NCBI GenBank assembly: GCA_026710155.1
Contig: JAPORQ010000071.1
Span: 1-64,000, forward strand
Reading direction: 5' to 3'
Length of the DNA stretch: 64,000 nucleotides
Source: Paracoccaceae bacterium
Lineage (GTDB): Bacteria; Pseudomonadota; Alphaproteobacteria; Rhodobacterales; Rhodobacteraceae
The translations under genes and the position numbers were made by a program. Positions 1-9,228 of the stretch are shown here, one piece after another. Each line of letters opens with the position of its first letter. Position 1 is the stretch's first letter. Below the pieces are notes generated by a model. That model worked only from the letters and a program-made list of their open reading frames with translations. It was not told the DNA's origin and did not search any database.

Positions 1-539
1 GCATGATGGCCGGCATGGAAAGGCATCCGCAAACATCCAGGGGAGAACGGACACATGAAGCGGTTGTTGAATACCTCCCCCTCTTTACCCCTGCCGCATC
101 AGCACATCTTGTTGTTCAGCCTTTTTTGCCCTTGCCACTGTTTTGTGATTCCCCTCCCCTGTCATTGAATTGGGACAGGACATGACATCATCTTCCGGCG
201 ATGCCCGCATTGACCGGCCCCGGTTTGCCATGGCAACAGCCCCCTAAAAAAAAGACACGCACGGACCCGGGCCGAAAGGGGCTTATAAAGATAGGTTGGC
301 GGATGTGCGATTTTCCTCCCGACCTGAACCATCCAACCTTATGGAAACCGGTTGAATGAGGCCCCAATGGCAATGACGGGAAACACACCGTCATGAATTG
401 ATGGGGGATCATGAATTGGGGCAGGGTCGGTTTGGAGTTTGCGTTGCCAGGCTGGTGGATTGATTCGTCGTCAACCTATCTTTTAAGCCCCTAAAGAATA
501 GGACCTTACAAAATATGCAAGCATCGTTTCTATTTTGTC
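1..539. other. Non-coding or decayed leader stretch
   Basis: I see no supportable gene here. Short open frames on both strands have no recognisable motif and no good ribosome binding site. The stretch is richer in GC than the AT-rich island that follows and contains two loosely similar blocks (about 163-182 and 412-428, both with a GAATTGGG core followed by CAGG). It may be the remains of an inserted element, but nothing shows this directly. Confidence 0.3.
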
Positions 540-794
540 ATGAACAACAAACATCGCAAAACTCTTGATGCCGTCTTTACTGACCCCATATCGGGAACAA
601 TAAAATGGGTCGAGATTGAGCGTCTTCTTCTGGCAACAGGAGTGAAGGCGATTGAGGGATGTGGATAACGGGTGCGTTTCGAAAAGGATGGAGAGATTGA
701 AACTTTCCGCCGGCCACATCCCGGCAAAGAAGCCAAGCGGTATCAAGTTGTCGCGGTGCGTGCCTTTTTAGCAAGAATTGGAGTGGAACCATGA
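540..794 (+). pseudogene. hicA: hicA toxin gene with an in-frame stop
   Basis: Reads as a HicA mRNA interferase of the long type, starting MNNKHRKTLDAVF. The body contains the family pattern KWVEIERLL and, near the C-terminus, FRRPHPGKEA with the His that acts in the dsRBD-like fold of HicA. The frame is intact apart from a TAA at 666-668 (codon 43), just before the segment RVRFEKDG that continues the protein. HicA cleaves mRNA and is neutralised by HicB. The stop removes half of the toxin, so the copy should be inactive unless read through. Its stop codon overlaps the hicB start as ATGA, the usual coupling in hicAB operons. Confidence 0.8.
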
Positions 795-907
795 GCAATA
801 CGATGTCATACAAAGGCTATCTGGCCCGTATTGAATATGACGATAAAGACGGTATCCTGTTCGGGAAACTAGCTGGTGTCCGGGATGGTGTAGATTCAAA
901 TATGTAA
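791..907 (+). pseudogene. hicB: hicB antitoxin gene, 5' fragment
   Basis: Begins MSNTMSYKGYLARIEYDDKD and continues to FGKLAGVRDGV, the conserved N-terminal segment of HicB antitoxins (partial RNase H-like fold). It ends at TAA 905-907 after 38 codons, where a normal HicB runs on for about 70 more residues including a ribbon-helix-helix DNA-binding domain. The start overlaps the hicA stop. With the broken hicA this is a dead toxin-antitoxin module. I did not find the missing C-terminal part downstream. Confidence 0.75.
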
Positions 908-961
908 TCCCCTATTTATTCTCAGGATTTTAATAGCACGGAGTTGGGAACTTAGTTAGCT

Positions 962-1542
962 ACCAAAGAAGATATACTAGAGCAGGTCGTTGAAGAATAC
1001 CTACTACATAAAGGATATTTTGTTCGAAACAATTTGAAACTCAAACCTTGCAAAAATCATCCTGACTTAAAAAAACGCGAAGATTCAAACCACGGTGATA
1101 TTGATGTTTAGATACCACCCCTTAAGAAGGGATGAAGAAAAGGTTGCTATTGCAAGCTATAAAAGCTGGCAAAAAGGATTTAATCCAGCATTCATGGATA
1201 AATCCGATTGAAGCGAACAAAAAGGTTGACGATAGGATAGCATAGAAATCATTCAGGGAACTCACTAAACGAAAATGGTCTTCAGCTTTTGTTGAAGTTG
1301 TAGAAGATGCAACTAGTGAAAATAAATTCACTTATGTTATAGCAGTTACTAAACTAACTGGGGATAAAACTGACAAAAATTTATGGGCACATAACAGTAA
1401 CTTTTGACAAGAAATTAAGGGTAACGAAATCAAGATCCTGACCTTCAAAGAAATGATAGATACAATCCAACCTGAAATAACTACTTCGCTTGCCAGAACA
1501 GAAACTGGACGATTGTTACAGTTTTTCAAAGCGTCCAAATAA
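962..1542 (+). pseudogene. Decayed conserved hypothetical gene
   Basis: Protein-like sequence runs across this interval but is broken by several frameshifts and stops. The N-terminal part reads TKEDILEQVVEEYLLHKGYF and reaches NHGDIDV before a stop near 1109. Later pieces read FRELTKRKW, AFVEVVEDATSENKFTYV and EMIDTIQPEITTSLARTETG, then LLQFFKASK and a stop at 1540-1542. The pieces are collinear, so this is one gene of roughly 190 codons that has decayed. The pattern resembles a family of uncharacterised proteins with a DxD segment near the N-terminus; a nuclease-like role is only a guess. No start codon is left. Confidence 0.5.
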
Positions 1543-1662
1543 GCGATAACTTACCATACAACTATCAAGAATCTTCTACATTTAAGATGGGTAAAAACCA
1601 TCAAAATAGGACTTGCTATTATGTCAATAATTCGTGCCTGAATTATTCCAAGAAATGGGATC

Positions 1663-2034
1663 TTAAGTTACATAACAAAATGATTGTGGCGGGTGAATAA
1701 GGAATCTGTTCCATAGTATTTCTGGTTTTGGATAGCGATACGAGTGTTTCACTTTGATTGCATATCCAACATTTCTTTCCTCGAAATAGGAAAAAAATTC
1801 CTTTTCAGATATTCCAGCTTGTTGCTGGGTTTTTTTCCATAGTTTTTCAGGTGAATCCTTTAATATTTCTTCTATTTCAAACTCCCCGATTACCCGACTA
1901 ATGGGTGCAGAAGCATAGACTATAACATGCTTTATACCAGATCTGATAAAAATCTTTTTACGGAATTCAAACCCTTTGGTGCCGTCAAATATTCTTTCTG
2001 CAAATATCGGCTTAATTGACAATAATACTTTCAT
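1663..2034 (-). CDS. ASCH (PUA-like) domain protein
   Basis: A 123-residue protein starting MKVLLSIKPIFAERIFDG, a typical ASCH N-terminus: beta strand, helix, then GFEFRKKIF with basic residues that line the proposed RNA-binding cleft. HVIVYASAP and ISRVIGEFEIEEI are the next strands of the PUA-like barrel. I chose the ATG at 2034 rather than an upstream start because the domain begins there. It lies inside the 3' end of the upstream PIN-fusion gene (overlap 2012-2034), implying translational coupling. ASCH proteins are thought to bind RNA or modified nucleotides; some are nucleases or coactivator-like. Function here is unknown, but the coupling suggests joint action with the PIN protein. Confidence 0.75.
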   Translation of the reverse strand: MKVLLSIKPIFAERIFDGTKGFEFRKKIFIRSGIKHVIVYASAPISRVIGEFEIEEILKDSPEKLWKKTQQQAGISEKEFFSYFEERNVGYAIKVKHSYRYPKPEILWNRFLIHPPQSFCYVT

Positions 2035-3514
2035 TACTTTCAGATGCCTGAATAATATTATAAAATTGTTCTTTTGATATTCGTTCAAACCCTCTTGGAA
2101 CTGAATTAATTCCCTTGATAACCCCAAGTTCAATTAGTTTTTGCAAATTGGGACGTTTTGGAAATGAGTAAGTATAAATAAAATTAACGATGAAAGGTCG
2201 CCGGTTCGAACGATAATTCCAAAAAGATTTCAGTTCGTTGTCTGGAAATACACTTCGTTTTCTACATTTCAAAATAAACTCATCCTCATCCTTAATATCA
2301 TCAATAACACTTTCCACAATACCAATTGTAGTTGCAGTACCTTTATATAACCCACCAGTTCTATAGAATACTACAATATCACCTGATTTAAGGCTTCGGT
2401 TAATTGATCGGGAAATATATACCTTTCTTAAAGCATTTCGATGTGGTTTTTGTTCTTGAAACTCGGTACTTGATTCTGTCGTGAGTATAGAATCTGGGAA
2501 TAATTCTGTGTGATATTCAGGATAAATGGGACAGAAATAAATAGTTCCCTCTAATGAAATATAAGGGAATGAAAGACTGGGGGTTTCTGGCAAAAACTTT
2601 GGGGTGAAATCTCGAATGAATACAAGTTCTTCTCCGTTGTCAGATTTCTTCGTTCCATGTGGTTTAAATCCCCAAATTTTTAGTAAATCAATAAGCTTTT
2701 GTTGATCTTCTGATTTATTAAATAGGGTTATATAAATCTCTTCAACCTTCGATTGGATTGCATTGTCAAAAATGATCTTGAGAAATCGCTCACCTAGTCG
2801 AACACCATTGCTAACCACCTTAAATGTTCCAATTTTCAAACGTCTCTTGCGTGAAAATGTAGGGAATATGTCAGCATAGTTTTCTGATTGAGATTCAACC
2901 TTCAGATATAGAAAAGATAAAATTTTTCCCTTGTTTATTGTCACATAACAGGTTTCGTCAGATTTTTTATTAAACCACCGATGGAATTCTTGATAGTCAT
3001 TTCTGAAACTGTCAAAAAAAATGTCATTTAAGTTTATTTCACCGAACAGCTTCTTGGACACGCTTAATACATTATAGTCAATGAGATCTGGGTTTTCTGA
3101 AACAACCTTTTCTAAAAACCCATCTATGGAAAAAACTTTATCGTGAATACCAAGCCGTTCAGCTTTTTTGAGTATTTTTTTATCTTCACTTACGAGTAAA
3201 TCTACTCTTTCTTGAAAAACTTCATTCAGTATCACGGAATCATTTTGATCATTCTCGTTTTCATCGAAATCTTCTGAAACGCTTTTGACTTCTGAAGCAA
3301 GTGGGGCGACTGTCTTTAATTCAATATAACTATCTAACTTAATATTGAGAAACTTTAGTTTCTCTTTATCCTGATATTTCTGAAATTCAGTTGTACTAAT
3401 AGGATGTATACATTTTTCATATCCCGCTTTGTCCAACCATTTGAACAGTGTGCCAATACTTGGATTTGCAGGCTTTGCAGTTTCACGGTGAATAATGATA
3501 TTTGTATCTAACAA
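2012..3514 (-). CDS. PIN-GNAT-EVE-like fusion protein
   Basis: A 500-residue multidomain protein. Residues 1-130 fit a PIN-type RNase with the expected acidic residues: D3 (MLDTNIII), E43 (ISTTEF), D92 (NDSVILNEV) and D111 (SEDKKIL). Residues about 180-290 look like a GNAT acetyltransferase fold, including SNGVRLGERFLK and a C-terminal WGFKPHG. Residues about 310-490 contain SLKSGDIVVFYRTGG and GIVESVIDD, typical of an EVE/PUA-like barrel that binds modified bases. The start is TTG with GAGGG about 5 bases upstream; no ATG or GTG exists between the preceding in-frame stop and this codon. The gene is AT-rich compared with core genes. Function is unknown; defence, toxin-antitoxin or RNA-repair roles are possible. 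Confidence 0.7.
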   Translation of the reverse strand: MLDTNIIIHRETAKPANPSIGTLFKWLDKAGYEKCIHPISTTEFQKYQDKEKLKFLNIKLDSYIELKTVAPLASEVKSVSEDFDENENDQNDSVILNEVFQERVDLLVSEDKKILKKAERLGIHDKVFSIDGFLEKVVSENPDLIDYNVLSVSKKLFGEINLNDIFFDSFRNDYQEFHRWFNKKSDETCYVTINKGKILSFLYLKVESQSENYADIFPTFSRKRRLKIGTFKVVSNGVRLGERFLKIIFDNAIQSKVEEIYITLFNKSEDQQKLIDLLKIWGFKPHGTKKSDNGEELVFIRDFTPKFLPETPSLSFPYISLEGTIYFCPIYPEYHTELFPDSILTTESSTEFQEQKPHRNALRKVYISRSINRSLKSGDIVVFYRTGGLYKGTATTIGIVESVIDDIKDEDEFILKCRKRSVFPDNELKSFWNYRSNRRPFIVNFIYTYSFPKRPNLQKLIELGVIKGINSVPRGFERISKEQFYNIIQASESNESIIVN

Positions 3515-4160
3515 AGCCCTCAGTTTTGATACCTTTCATTTGATTAAGCTTGATAAAAATTAATTTATCTGCCTTATGAAAATTAACTTGTTGAATTACT
3601 TGTTTAGGGAATTCACTAACAAAAATCTTCCTAAATATGAAAGAAGTTGGTGAATAATAAATTGAGTTTTTCAGGATATTCTATAGCTAATTGATTTGAA
3701 CCATATCTACATGGAAAAGTAATTGGATAAAATGCAAAAATTTAGTTTTGCATTCAAAGTTGCCCAACCAATAATTTAAATGGCTCATCACCAATTATGG
3801 TGGGTAATTCACCTGTTGAATCCCTCGGGACATAAATCCCAACCCCCAAATCCTGTCATGCCAGCGGCTTGCTGCAATCGTTGACAATGAATGTCCGTTC
3901 TTCCTTCAACATGGAATGATGCCCATGATCGGCAACATGTCAGGAATGCAATGGCTTCAGTTGGTTCTTGAAAAGTGCCCGGCCCCTGTTCAACAAACTT
4001 CTTGTGATCATCATTTCTTCCCAGCAGCTGAAGATGGCCTGTGATGAAAACACCCTTGCTTTTCAACATGAACAATACATTTGAAACAAATACAACCCAC
4101 CAAAGCAGGTGAAGACCCATTTAAATATTATAGTTACTTTTAACAACCGTTCAAATCAAT
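3515..4160. other. AT-rich intergenic region before the pha locus
   Basis: No supportable gene. A 103-codon open frame on the minus strand (3809-4120) has no recognisable domain, an odd composition rich in Trp, His and Cys, and no convincing ribosome binding site. Base composition changes near 3800 from AT-rich island DNA to more balanced sequence, so the border between island and core genome may lie here. Confidence 0.3.
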
Positions 4161-4703
4161 TCACAACCCCATATTATCAAGTTTCTTTTGCATCTCTGCC
4201 ATCTGCTTCTTCAATTCATCTAGTTCATTATTATTTGTCTTCGTTTCACTATTTTCCTTGTTTGGGGAAGAGGCCATGAAGGGAAACATGGCCGATAGGA
4301 TATCCTTTTGCGATTCCTGAAAATCCTTCAGGTTTTTAAGGGGGTCCGAAACGTTCTGGAAATTTTCTATGATCTGGTTCTGGCTTTTGTTAAGCATGTC
4401 ATAGGACGCCTCAAGAAACTTGGGAACCAATGCAAGGGTCTTCTCGTTGTAGGATCTAACCATGTTTTGCAAGGTATCCAGTGGCAATACTGGCAATTCC
4501 CTGGATTCATTCTCGACAATGATCCTAACCATATATTCCCTTGAGAGATCTTCACCTGACACCTTGTCTATGATTTTTACATCACGCCCGGATTTAATCA
4601 TATCCGATACTTCCTCCAAGGTTGTGTATTCGCTGGTTTCCGTGTTGTATAATCGACGGCTTGCATACCGCTTGATCAACAGTGGTGTTTGACCATCACT
4701 CAT
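4161..4703 (-). CDS. phaR: Polyhydroxyalkanoate synthesis regulator PhaR
   Basis: A 180-residue protein with the PhaR N-terminal DNA-binding module: IKRYASRRLYNTETSEYTT (about residues 10-28) followed by LEEVSDMIKSG and VKIIDKVSGEDLSRE. The middle part (about 70-140) corresponds to the PHB-accumulation regulatory domain, and residues about 155-178 form a short Lys-rich coiled coil. PhaR binds both DNA and PHA granules. It represses phasin and sometimes synthase genes until polymer appears. The gene lies 24 bp downstream of phaC on the same strand. Length and motif match the family well. Confidence 0.93.
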   Translation of the reverse strand: MSDGQTPLLIKRYASRRLYNTETSEYTTLEEVSDMIKSGRDVKIIDKVSGEDLSREYMVRIIVENESRELPVLPLDTLQNMVRSYNEKTLALVPKFLEASYDMLNKSQNQIIENFQNVSDPLKNLKDFQESQKDILSAMFPFMASSPNKENSETKTNNNELDELKKQMAEMQKKLDNMGL

Positions 4704-4727
4704 AACCCGCCTTAAATTTTCTGCTGA

Positions 4728-6503
4728 TTAGATTGTCATATGGATATACGTACCAGGAGCAGGTCCCAGATTGCTATCCCTATGTTTGATTGCACCAACT
4801 TCAAGTGATTTGCCAGATCGTGTTGACAGCCATTTTTCCCAGGAAGGCCACCAGGTTTCCTTGTGGTATTCTGCCTTTTCCTTCCATTCATCCAGAGAAG
4901 AGGAATTCTTGTTGTTGGTATAATGACCGTATTTTATTTTTGTTGGAGGATTGACCACACCGGCAACATGACCGGATTCAGCCAGAAACAATTTCTTGCT
5001 GCGACTCTTCATCATCCTTATACCATTGAAAGAGACTTTCCAATCAACCAGATGATCTGATTCGCAAGCTACTGCTGAAAGAGGTATGGTAATATCCGCC
5101 AGAGACAATTTGACACCATTCAGTTCGTATTCTCCGTTGGTAAACAAATTCTCTCGAATGATGTCATGAAAATATTCCCTCGCCATACGACCTGGTAAAT
5201 TTGTTGAATCTCCATTCCAATGCAAAAGATCAAATGCCATGGGTGGCTCCCCCAGCAGGTAACTTCTGACAGCTGGTCCATAAACAAGGTCATTGGCACG
5301 CAGGTAAGAAAAGGCATTTGACATGCTTTTACCAGGTAGAAAGCCCTTTTCCTCAAGAATCTCGTCTACACCATGAATAAAATCATCACCAAGGAAAATA
5401 CCCAATTCACCAATATCGGTGAAATCTGTCAGGGTTGTGAAAAAGGTTGCAGACTTGACCTTGTTGGTTTTGGTCTTGCTCATGTACGCCAAAGCCATGG
5501 CAAGCAGCGTTCCACCAATGCAATAACCTATGGCATTGGTCTCTTTGGAACCAGTATAATTACATACCTCATCAATGGCTTTTATGCATCCATCCAATGT
5601 GTAGGTATCCATACCCACATCACGATGGGAATTGTCGGGATTTATCCAACTGACCACAAAGAGCTGATAACCCTGTTCCACCACCCACTTGATGAAGCTA
5701 TTGTCGGATTGCAGGTCAAGAATGTAATACTTGTTTATCCAAGGGGGTATGATTACGAGAGGAACCTCCTTGACCTTCTCTGTTTTGGGATGGTAATGAA
5801 GCAACTCGAACAGTTCGTTCCTAAAAACCACTTCACCTTCTGTGGTGGCAAGATTTTCCCCGACCTTGAAAGCTTCAGGGTCACAAAGTGTAACCTGCAG
5901 GTCCCCATTGTTCTTTTCGAGGTCCCTGACCAGGTTTTCCAATCCATTTACAAGTGATTGACCCTCGGTCTTTATAGCCTTGTCCAAAGCTTCGGGATTG
6001 GTTGCCAGAAAATTTGCGGGGCTCAACATGTCTGTTATCTGCTGTGAAAAAAACTCAATTCTCTTGCGATCACCATCGCTCATACCCTCGATGTTTTCGA
6101 AATAGTTCCTTATCATCTGGGAATTGAGAAAATAATGGTCCTTGATGAGTTTGAAATATGGGATATCCCAAAGCTCGTTTTTGAATCTCCTGTCCTGATT
6201 GGCTGATTTCGAAACCGTTTCAGAACTGTTCGGGTAATTCACCAGAGATTTCTGAGCTTCCATCCACAAATTCAGGGACTGTCCCCAGTAGGAAACCTGA
6301 CTTTCAAATAGTTTTGAAGGATTCGATGCCATGTCATTCAGGGAGGCGAGACCTGTCCTGGTTACCAATTCCTGATCAGCATGCATGAATTTCTGATTTT
6401 CGTTGCTCTGGTTTGAAAGAACCTCGATCAGCCGTTTGCTTAATTCCTCAATCTTTTGAAGGTTTTCCTGTAATTTTTCAGATTTTTCGTTTGAAGGAAG
6501 CAT
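4728..6503 (-). CDS. phaC: Class I poly(3-hydroxyalkanoate) synthase PhaC
   Basis: A 591-residue class I PHA synthase that polymerises (R)-3-hydroxyacyl-CoA on granules. The catalytic Cys328 lies in the lipase-like box GYCIGGT, with Asp483 (ESDHLVDW) and His512 (AESGHVAG) completing the triad. The conserved PPWINKYYILDL and FVVSWINPD segments are present. The N-terminal 100 residues are variable and helical, as usual. It is transcribed divergently from phaZ across an 98-bp gap and is followed by phaR, so this is a complete synthesis, control and mobilisation locus. PhaE, the partner of class III synthases, is absent, in line with class I. Confidence 0.96.
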   Translation of the reverse strand: MLPSNEKSEKLQENLQKIEELSKRLIEVLSNQSNENQKFMHADQELVTRTGLASLNDMASNPSKLFESQVSYWGQSLNLWMEAQKSLVNYPNSSETVSKSANQDRRFKNELWDIPYFKLIKDHYFLNSQMIRNYFENIEGMSDGDRKRIEFFSQQITDMLSPANFLATNPEALDKAIKTEGQSLVNGLENLVRDLEKNNGDLQVTLCDPEAFKVGENLATTEGEVVFRNELFELLHYHPKTEKVKEVPLVIIPPWINKYYILDLQSDNSFIKWVVEQGYQLFVVSWINPDNSHRDVGMDTYTLDGCIKAIDEVCNYTGSKETNAIGYCIGGTLLAMALAYMSKTKTNKVKSATFFTTLTDFTDIGELGIFLGDDFIHGVDEILEEKGFLPGKSMSNAFSYLRANDLVYGPAVRSYLLGEPPMAFDLLHWNGDSTNLPGRMAREYFHDIIRENLFTNGEYELNGVKLSLADITIPLSAVACESDHLVDWKVSFNGIRMMKSRSKKLFLAESGHVAGVVNPPTKIKYGHYTNNKNSSSLDEWKEKAEYHKETWWPSWEKWLSTRSGKSLEVGAIKHRDSNLGPAPGTYIHMTI

Positions 6504-6601
6504 CTTGCTTATTCCATAATTCGACCTAATAACCTATACCTAAATAAGTACCGAATAATTGTACTCAAGATTAAGCTATAAATATTGTGGAAGGGATGGG
6601 C

Positions 6602-7825
6602 ATGAGAAGCCATTATTCATACGATACTACGGAAAGTGCCAGATTGGCCTTTGAATGGATGGGAGCATCCGCAAAAACCTTTTGGTCTTTCCCTTATTTT
6701 GGTTTCTCGAGCAGCTTCATACCCAAAGCCTTTTCTTCATGGGGAAAGGTTGTTGAACGGTCATTCAGCAGAATGGCCGAGAAGCCCGACTGGAATATTC
6801 ACAGCATCGTTTCAAATCATACGGAATACCTGGTAACGGAAGATGTTCTACTGGACAGACCTTTTTGCAAACTCAAGCATTTCCGGTTAATTGATCGTAA
6901 ACGAATGCCACAAAAGGTCATGGTTATTGCTCCCATGTCGGGACATTACCCAACTTTATTGCGAAAAACCGTGAGGAGTTTGCTGCCAGACTGCGAGGTT
7001 TATATCACGGAATGGAAGAATGCACGTGACATACCTGTTTCAGAAGGAAAATTTGATATTGAGGACTTCACGGAGTACCTGAGGGAGTTCATCCTGTTCA
7101 TGGGACCTGATACCCATATAATTTCCGTATGCCAGCCTGTCCCCCTTACCTTGGCAGCAACCGCCATGATTGCCGAGGATGAACCGGAGAAACAACCCAA
7201 ATCCATGATCCTGTTCGGTGGACCGGTCGATCCAAACGCAGCGCCAACCGAGGTCACCGACTTTGGCAATTCGGTCACCATGGGACAGTTGGAACATTTG
7301 TTTATCCAGAATGTCGGTTCAGGATATCGCGGTGTCGGCAGGTTGGTGTTTCCGGGAATTATCCAGCTCTCCTCCTTCATGTCCATGAATGCCCAGAAAC
7401 ATTCACTGTCCTTCATGAACCAGATTCTCAATGCCGCCAAGGGTGAAGCCTCAGAACATGATCGCCATAATGATTTTTATGATGAATATCTGGCGGTAAT
7501 GGATTTGACGGCAGAATTTTACCTTTCAACGGTTCAGAGAATTTTCAAAAGCCGGGAAATCGCCAGAAACTGCTTTACTGTCAAAGGCCGCAGGGTTGAT
7601 CTGGGCAAGATTTCCAAAAGTGCCGTCAAAATCGTGGAAGGTGAAAATGATGATATTTCGGCGCCAGGTCAATGTTCGGTTGCACTGAAACTTCTCACTG
7701 GCCTACCTGAAGACAAGAAAGCAAGCCATGTGGAACCGAAGGCAGGCCACTATGGCATATTCTCGGGCAAGGTATGGCTGAATAATATCCGCCCCCTGGT
7801 TCTGGATTTCATGCGGAAAAATTGA
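6602..7825 (+). CDS. phaZ: Intracellular PHA depolymerase PhaZ
   Basis: About 407 residues of the intracellular poly(3-hydroxybutyrate) depolymerase family, which releases 3-hydroxybutyrate units from native granules. The nucleophile is a Cys in IISVCQPVPLT, as in known intracellular depolymerases, with a likely catalytic Asp in GENDDISAPGQ and His in KAGHYGIFSG. The early segment PMSGHYPTLLRKTVR is typical. Starts at GTG 6587 and ATG 6596 are also in frame. I prefer ATG 6602 because GGAAGGG sits about 7 bases upstream of it. It diverges from phaC and converges on the next gene, with 3 bp between stop codons. Confidence 0.92.
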   Translation: MRSHYSYDTTESARLAFEWMGASAKTFWSFPYFGFSSSFIPKAFSSWGKVVERSFSRMAEKPDWNIHSIVSNHTEYLVTEDVLLDRPFCKLKHFRLIDRKRMPQKVMVIAPMSGHYPTLLRKTVRSLLPDCEVYITEWKNARDIPVSEGKFDIEDFTEYLREFILFMGPDTHIISVCQPVPLTLAATAMIAEDEPEKQPKSMILFGGPVDPNAAPTEVTDFGNSVTMGQLEHLFIQNVGSGYRGVGRLVFPGIIQLSSFMSMNAQKHSLSFMNQILNAAKGEASEHDRHNDFYDEYLAVMDLTAEFYLSTVQRIFKSREIARNCFTVKGRRVDLGKISKSAVKIVEGENDDISAPGQCSVALKLLTGLPEDKKASHVEPKAGHYGIFSGKVWLNNIRPLVLDFMRKN

Positions 7826-7828
7826 TTT

Positions 7829-8530
7829 CTAACTTCTTGTTTCCTGGCTGAACTTGTTCCAACTTTCGGTTAACTGGTCTATATCAATTCCTCCAACTCG
7901 GCAGGCAGCATTGATCACGTGACTTTCTCCCCGGATTAGTTTCCCAATACACTCCGGAATGCTGTAGATCAGGCTTTCGGGGATGACCGTAGCACCATGT
8001 TTGTCTGCATGAATCAGGTCACCTTCACTCACCTCAAGTCCCAAGACATTTACTGGTTTGCCCATATCGACAAGGTGTACAAAAGCATGACTGACACCAA
8101 CCGATCCGGCAAATATGGAAAACCCATCCACCAACTCATCCAGATCCCTAACCTGACCGTTGGTTAGTGCACCTTCCAGACCAAATCCCTTGTGAATGTT
8201 GGAATTGACCTCTCCCCACCAGGCTCCACGGGTATCTGGAAAATCCAAATCCTCCATGACCAATAGACATGGCTTCCTCGAAGCCTTAAGGTAATGATAG
8301 TATTCGGTTCTTCTCTGAATCAGTGTTTCCGGGGTTTCATTTGGGGCATGCTTGGCCCTGATCCGGGCAGTCACAGCCCAGCCGACGATGGCACCTGCCG
8401 AAGGGTCGGATGCGACCAGGGGTTTCTTGGTATAGTTATGAAAATCTCTTGTACCCAAGGCAACCTCAATGGCATTTACAATTGTCGGAGTGTCATATCC
8501 CCGGATAAATTCCAATACTTGTTTTGTCAT
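7829..8530 (-). CDS. RraA-like family protein
   Basis: About 233 residues of the RraA / 4-hydroxy-4-methyl-2-oxoglutarate aldolase superfamily. The substrate-binding region reads GALTNGQVRDLDEL, a variant of the usual G-x-x-T-D-G-x-x-R-D signature; the Arg and Asp that hold pyruvate and metal are kept. HADKHGATVIP is the second family motif. Members with these residues usually cleave hydroxy-oxo acids to pyruvate or oxaloacetate; others regulate RNase E. In this catabolic block an aldolase or decarboxylase role is more likely. ATG 8545 is in frame, but ATG 8530 overlaps the upstream stop as TAATG, a coupling used repeatedly in this block. It is the last gene of the block. Confidence 0.8.
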   Translation of the reverse strand: MTKQVLEFIRGYDTPTIVNAIEVALGTRDFHNYTKKPLVASDPSAGAIVGWAVTARIRAKHAPNETPETLIQRRTEYYHYLKASRKPCLLVMEDLDFPDTRGAWWGEVNSNIHKGFGLEGALTNGQVRDLDELVDGFSIFAGSVGVSHAFVHLVDMGKPVNVLGLEVSEGDLIHADKHGATVIPESLIYSIPECIGKLIRGESHVINAACRVGGIDIDQLTESWNKFSQETRS

Positions 8531-9228
8531 TACAAACTGATCCATTCTTTCAATGCATTATCAAATTTACTCGGTTGTTCAATCATGGACATGTGACCTG
8601 ATTCACTGATAGCAAAAATCTCGGCATGGGGTACAAGATCCTTCATGGCAAAATGATATTCAGGCGGGCAAAGCTGATCCTCCTCACCAAAAACCAGGGC
8701 CACAGGTACATCTACCTGGCTCAGCGTTGCAGTCTGATCCAGTCTGGAAATCAAGGCTCTTGATTGCTTGATGAAAACACTTGAACCCAAATCCAATGCC
8801 ATAACCATGATGAATTTAAGGAATAGGTTTTTATAGGGACCATCATGAAGATAGGCCGGTTTCATTTCATCCCTGATTACTTCCCTGAGATTGCCCTTTT
8901 TTACCGAATCGATTCTGGCTTCCCTCTGGCTGGCAACCTCTGGTTTTTCGGGCTTGTGATTGGTGGATATCAAGGCCAAGCGTGAAATTCGCTCAGGTGC
9001 CAAACGATACATCTCCATGGCGACGATTCCTCCCATTGAGTGTCCTGCCAAGGCAAAGGTTGAGGGACAGGAAGCAAGTGTCATTTCAGCTATGCCGGTT
9101 ATGCTTTCCAAAGAGGTGATTACAGGTATTGATACACCCCGATCATTGAAAACACCCTTGACCTGATCCTGAAATACCCGGTGATCGCACATATGCCCCG
9201 GAATCAATACAATCGGCTCGGGATTCAT
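8530..9228 (-). CDS. Alpha/beta-fold hydrolase
   Basis: A 232-residue alpha/beta hydrolase. The nucleophile Ser is in LAGHSMGGIVAM, the acid Asp in VFGEEDQLCP and the catalytic His in ISESGHMSMIEQP. HG-type oxyanion residues are replaced by PGHMCDHRVF near the N-terminus. No signal peptide, so a cytoplasmic esterase, lactonase or C-C hydrolase; the substrate is unknown. Its ATG overlaps the stop of the upstream MetE-like gene as ATGA, and its stop overlaps the start of the RraA-like gene, so the three are translationally coupled. Confidence 0.88.
   Translation of the reverse strand: MNPEPIVLIPGHMCDHRVFQDQVKGVFNDRGVSIPVITSLESITGIAEMTLASCPSTFALAGHSMGGIVAMEMYRLAPERISRLALISTNHKPEKPEVASQREARIDSVKKGNLREVIRDEMKPAYLHDGPYKNLFLKFIMVMALDLGSSVFIKQSRALISRLDQTATLSQVDVPVALVFGEEDQLCPPEYHFAMKDLVPHAEIFAISESGHMSMIEQPSKFDNALKEWISL

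Noticed and set aside
161..428. Two similar GAATTGGG...CAGG blocks as possible element ends
   Set aside because: The match is short and imperfect and neither block borders a recognisable element.
3809..4120. 103-codon minus-strand frame upstream of the pha locus, considered as a phasin
   Set aside because: Phasins are amphipathic and Ala/Lys-rich; this is rich in Trp, His and Cys, with no helix pattern.
5373..5957. 194-codon plus-strand open frame inside phaC
   Set aside because: It lies opposite well-conserved phaC codons, has no motif and no ribosome binding site; a shadow frame.
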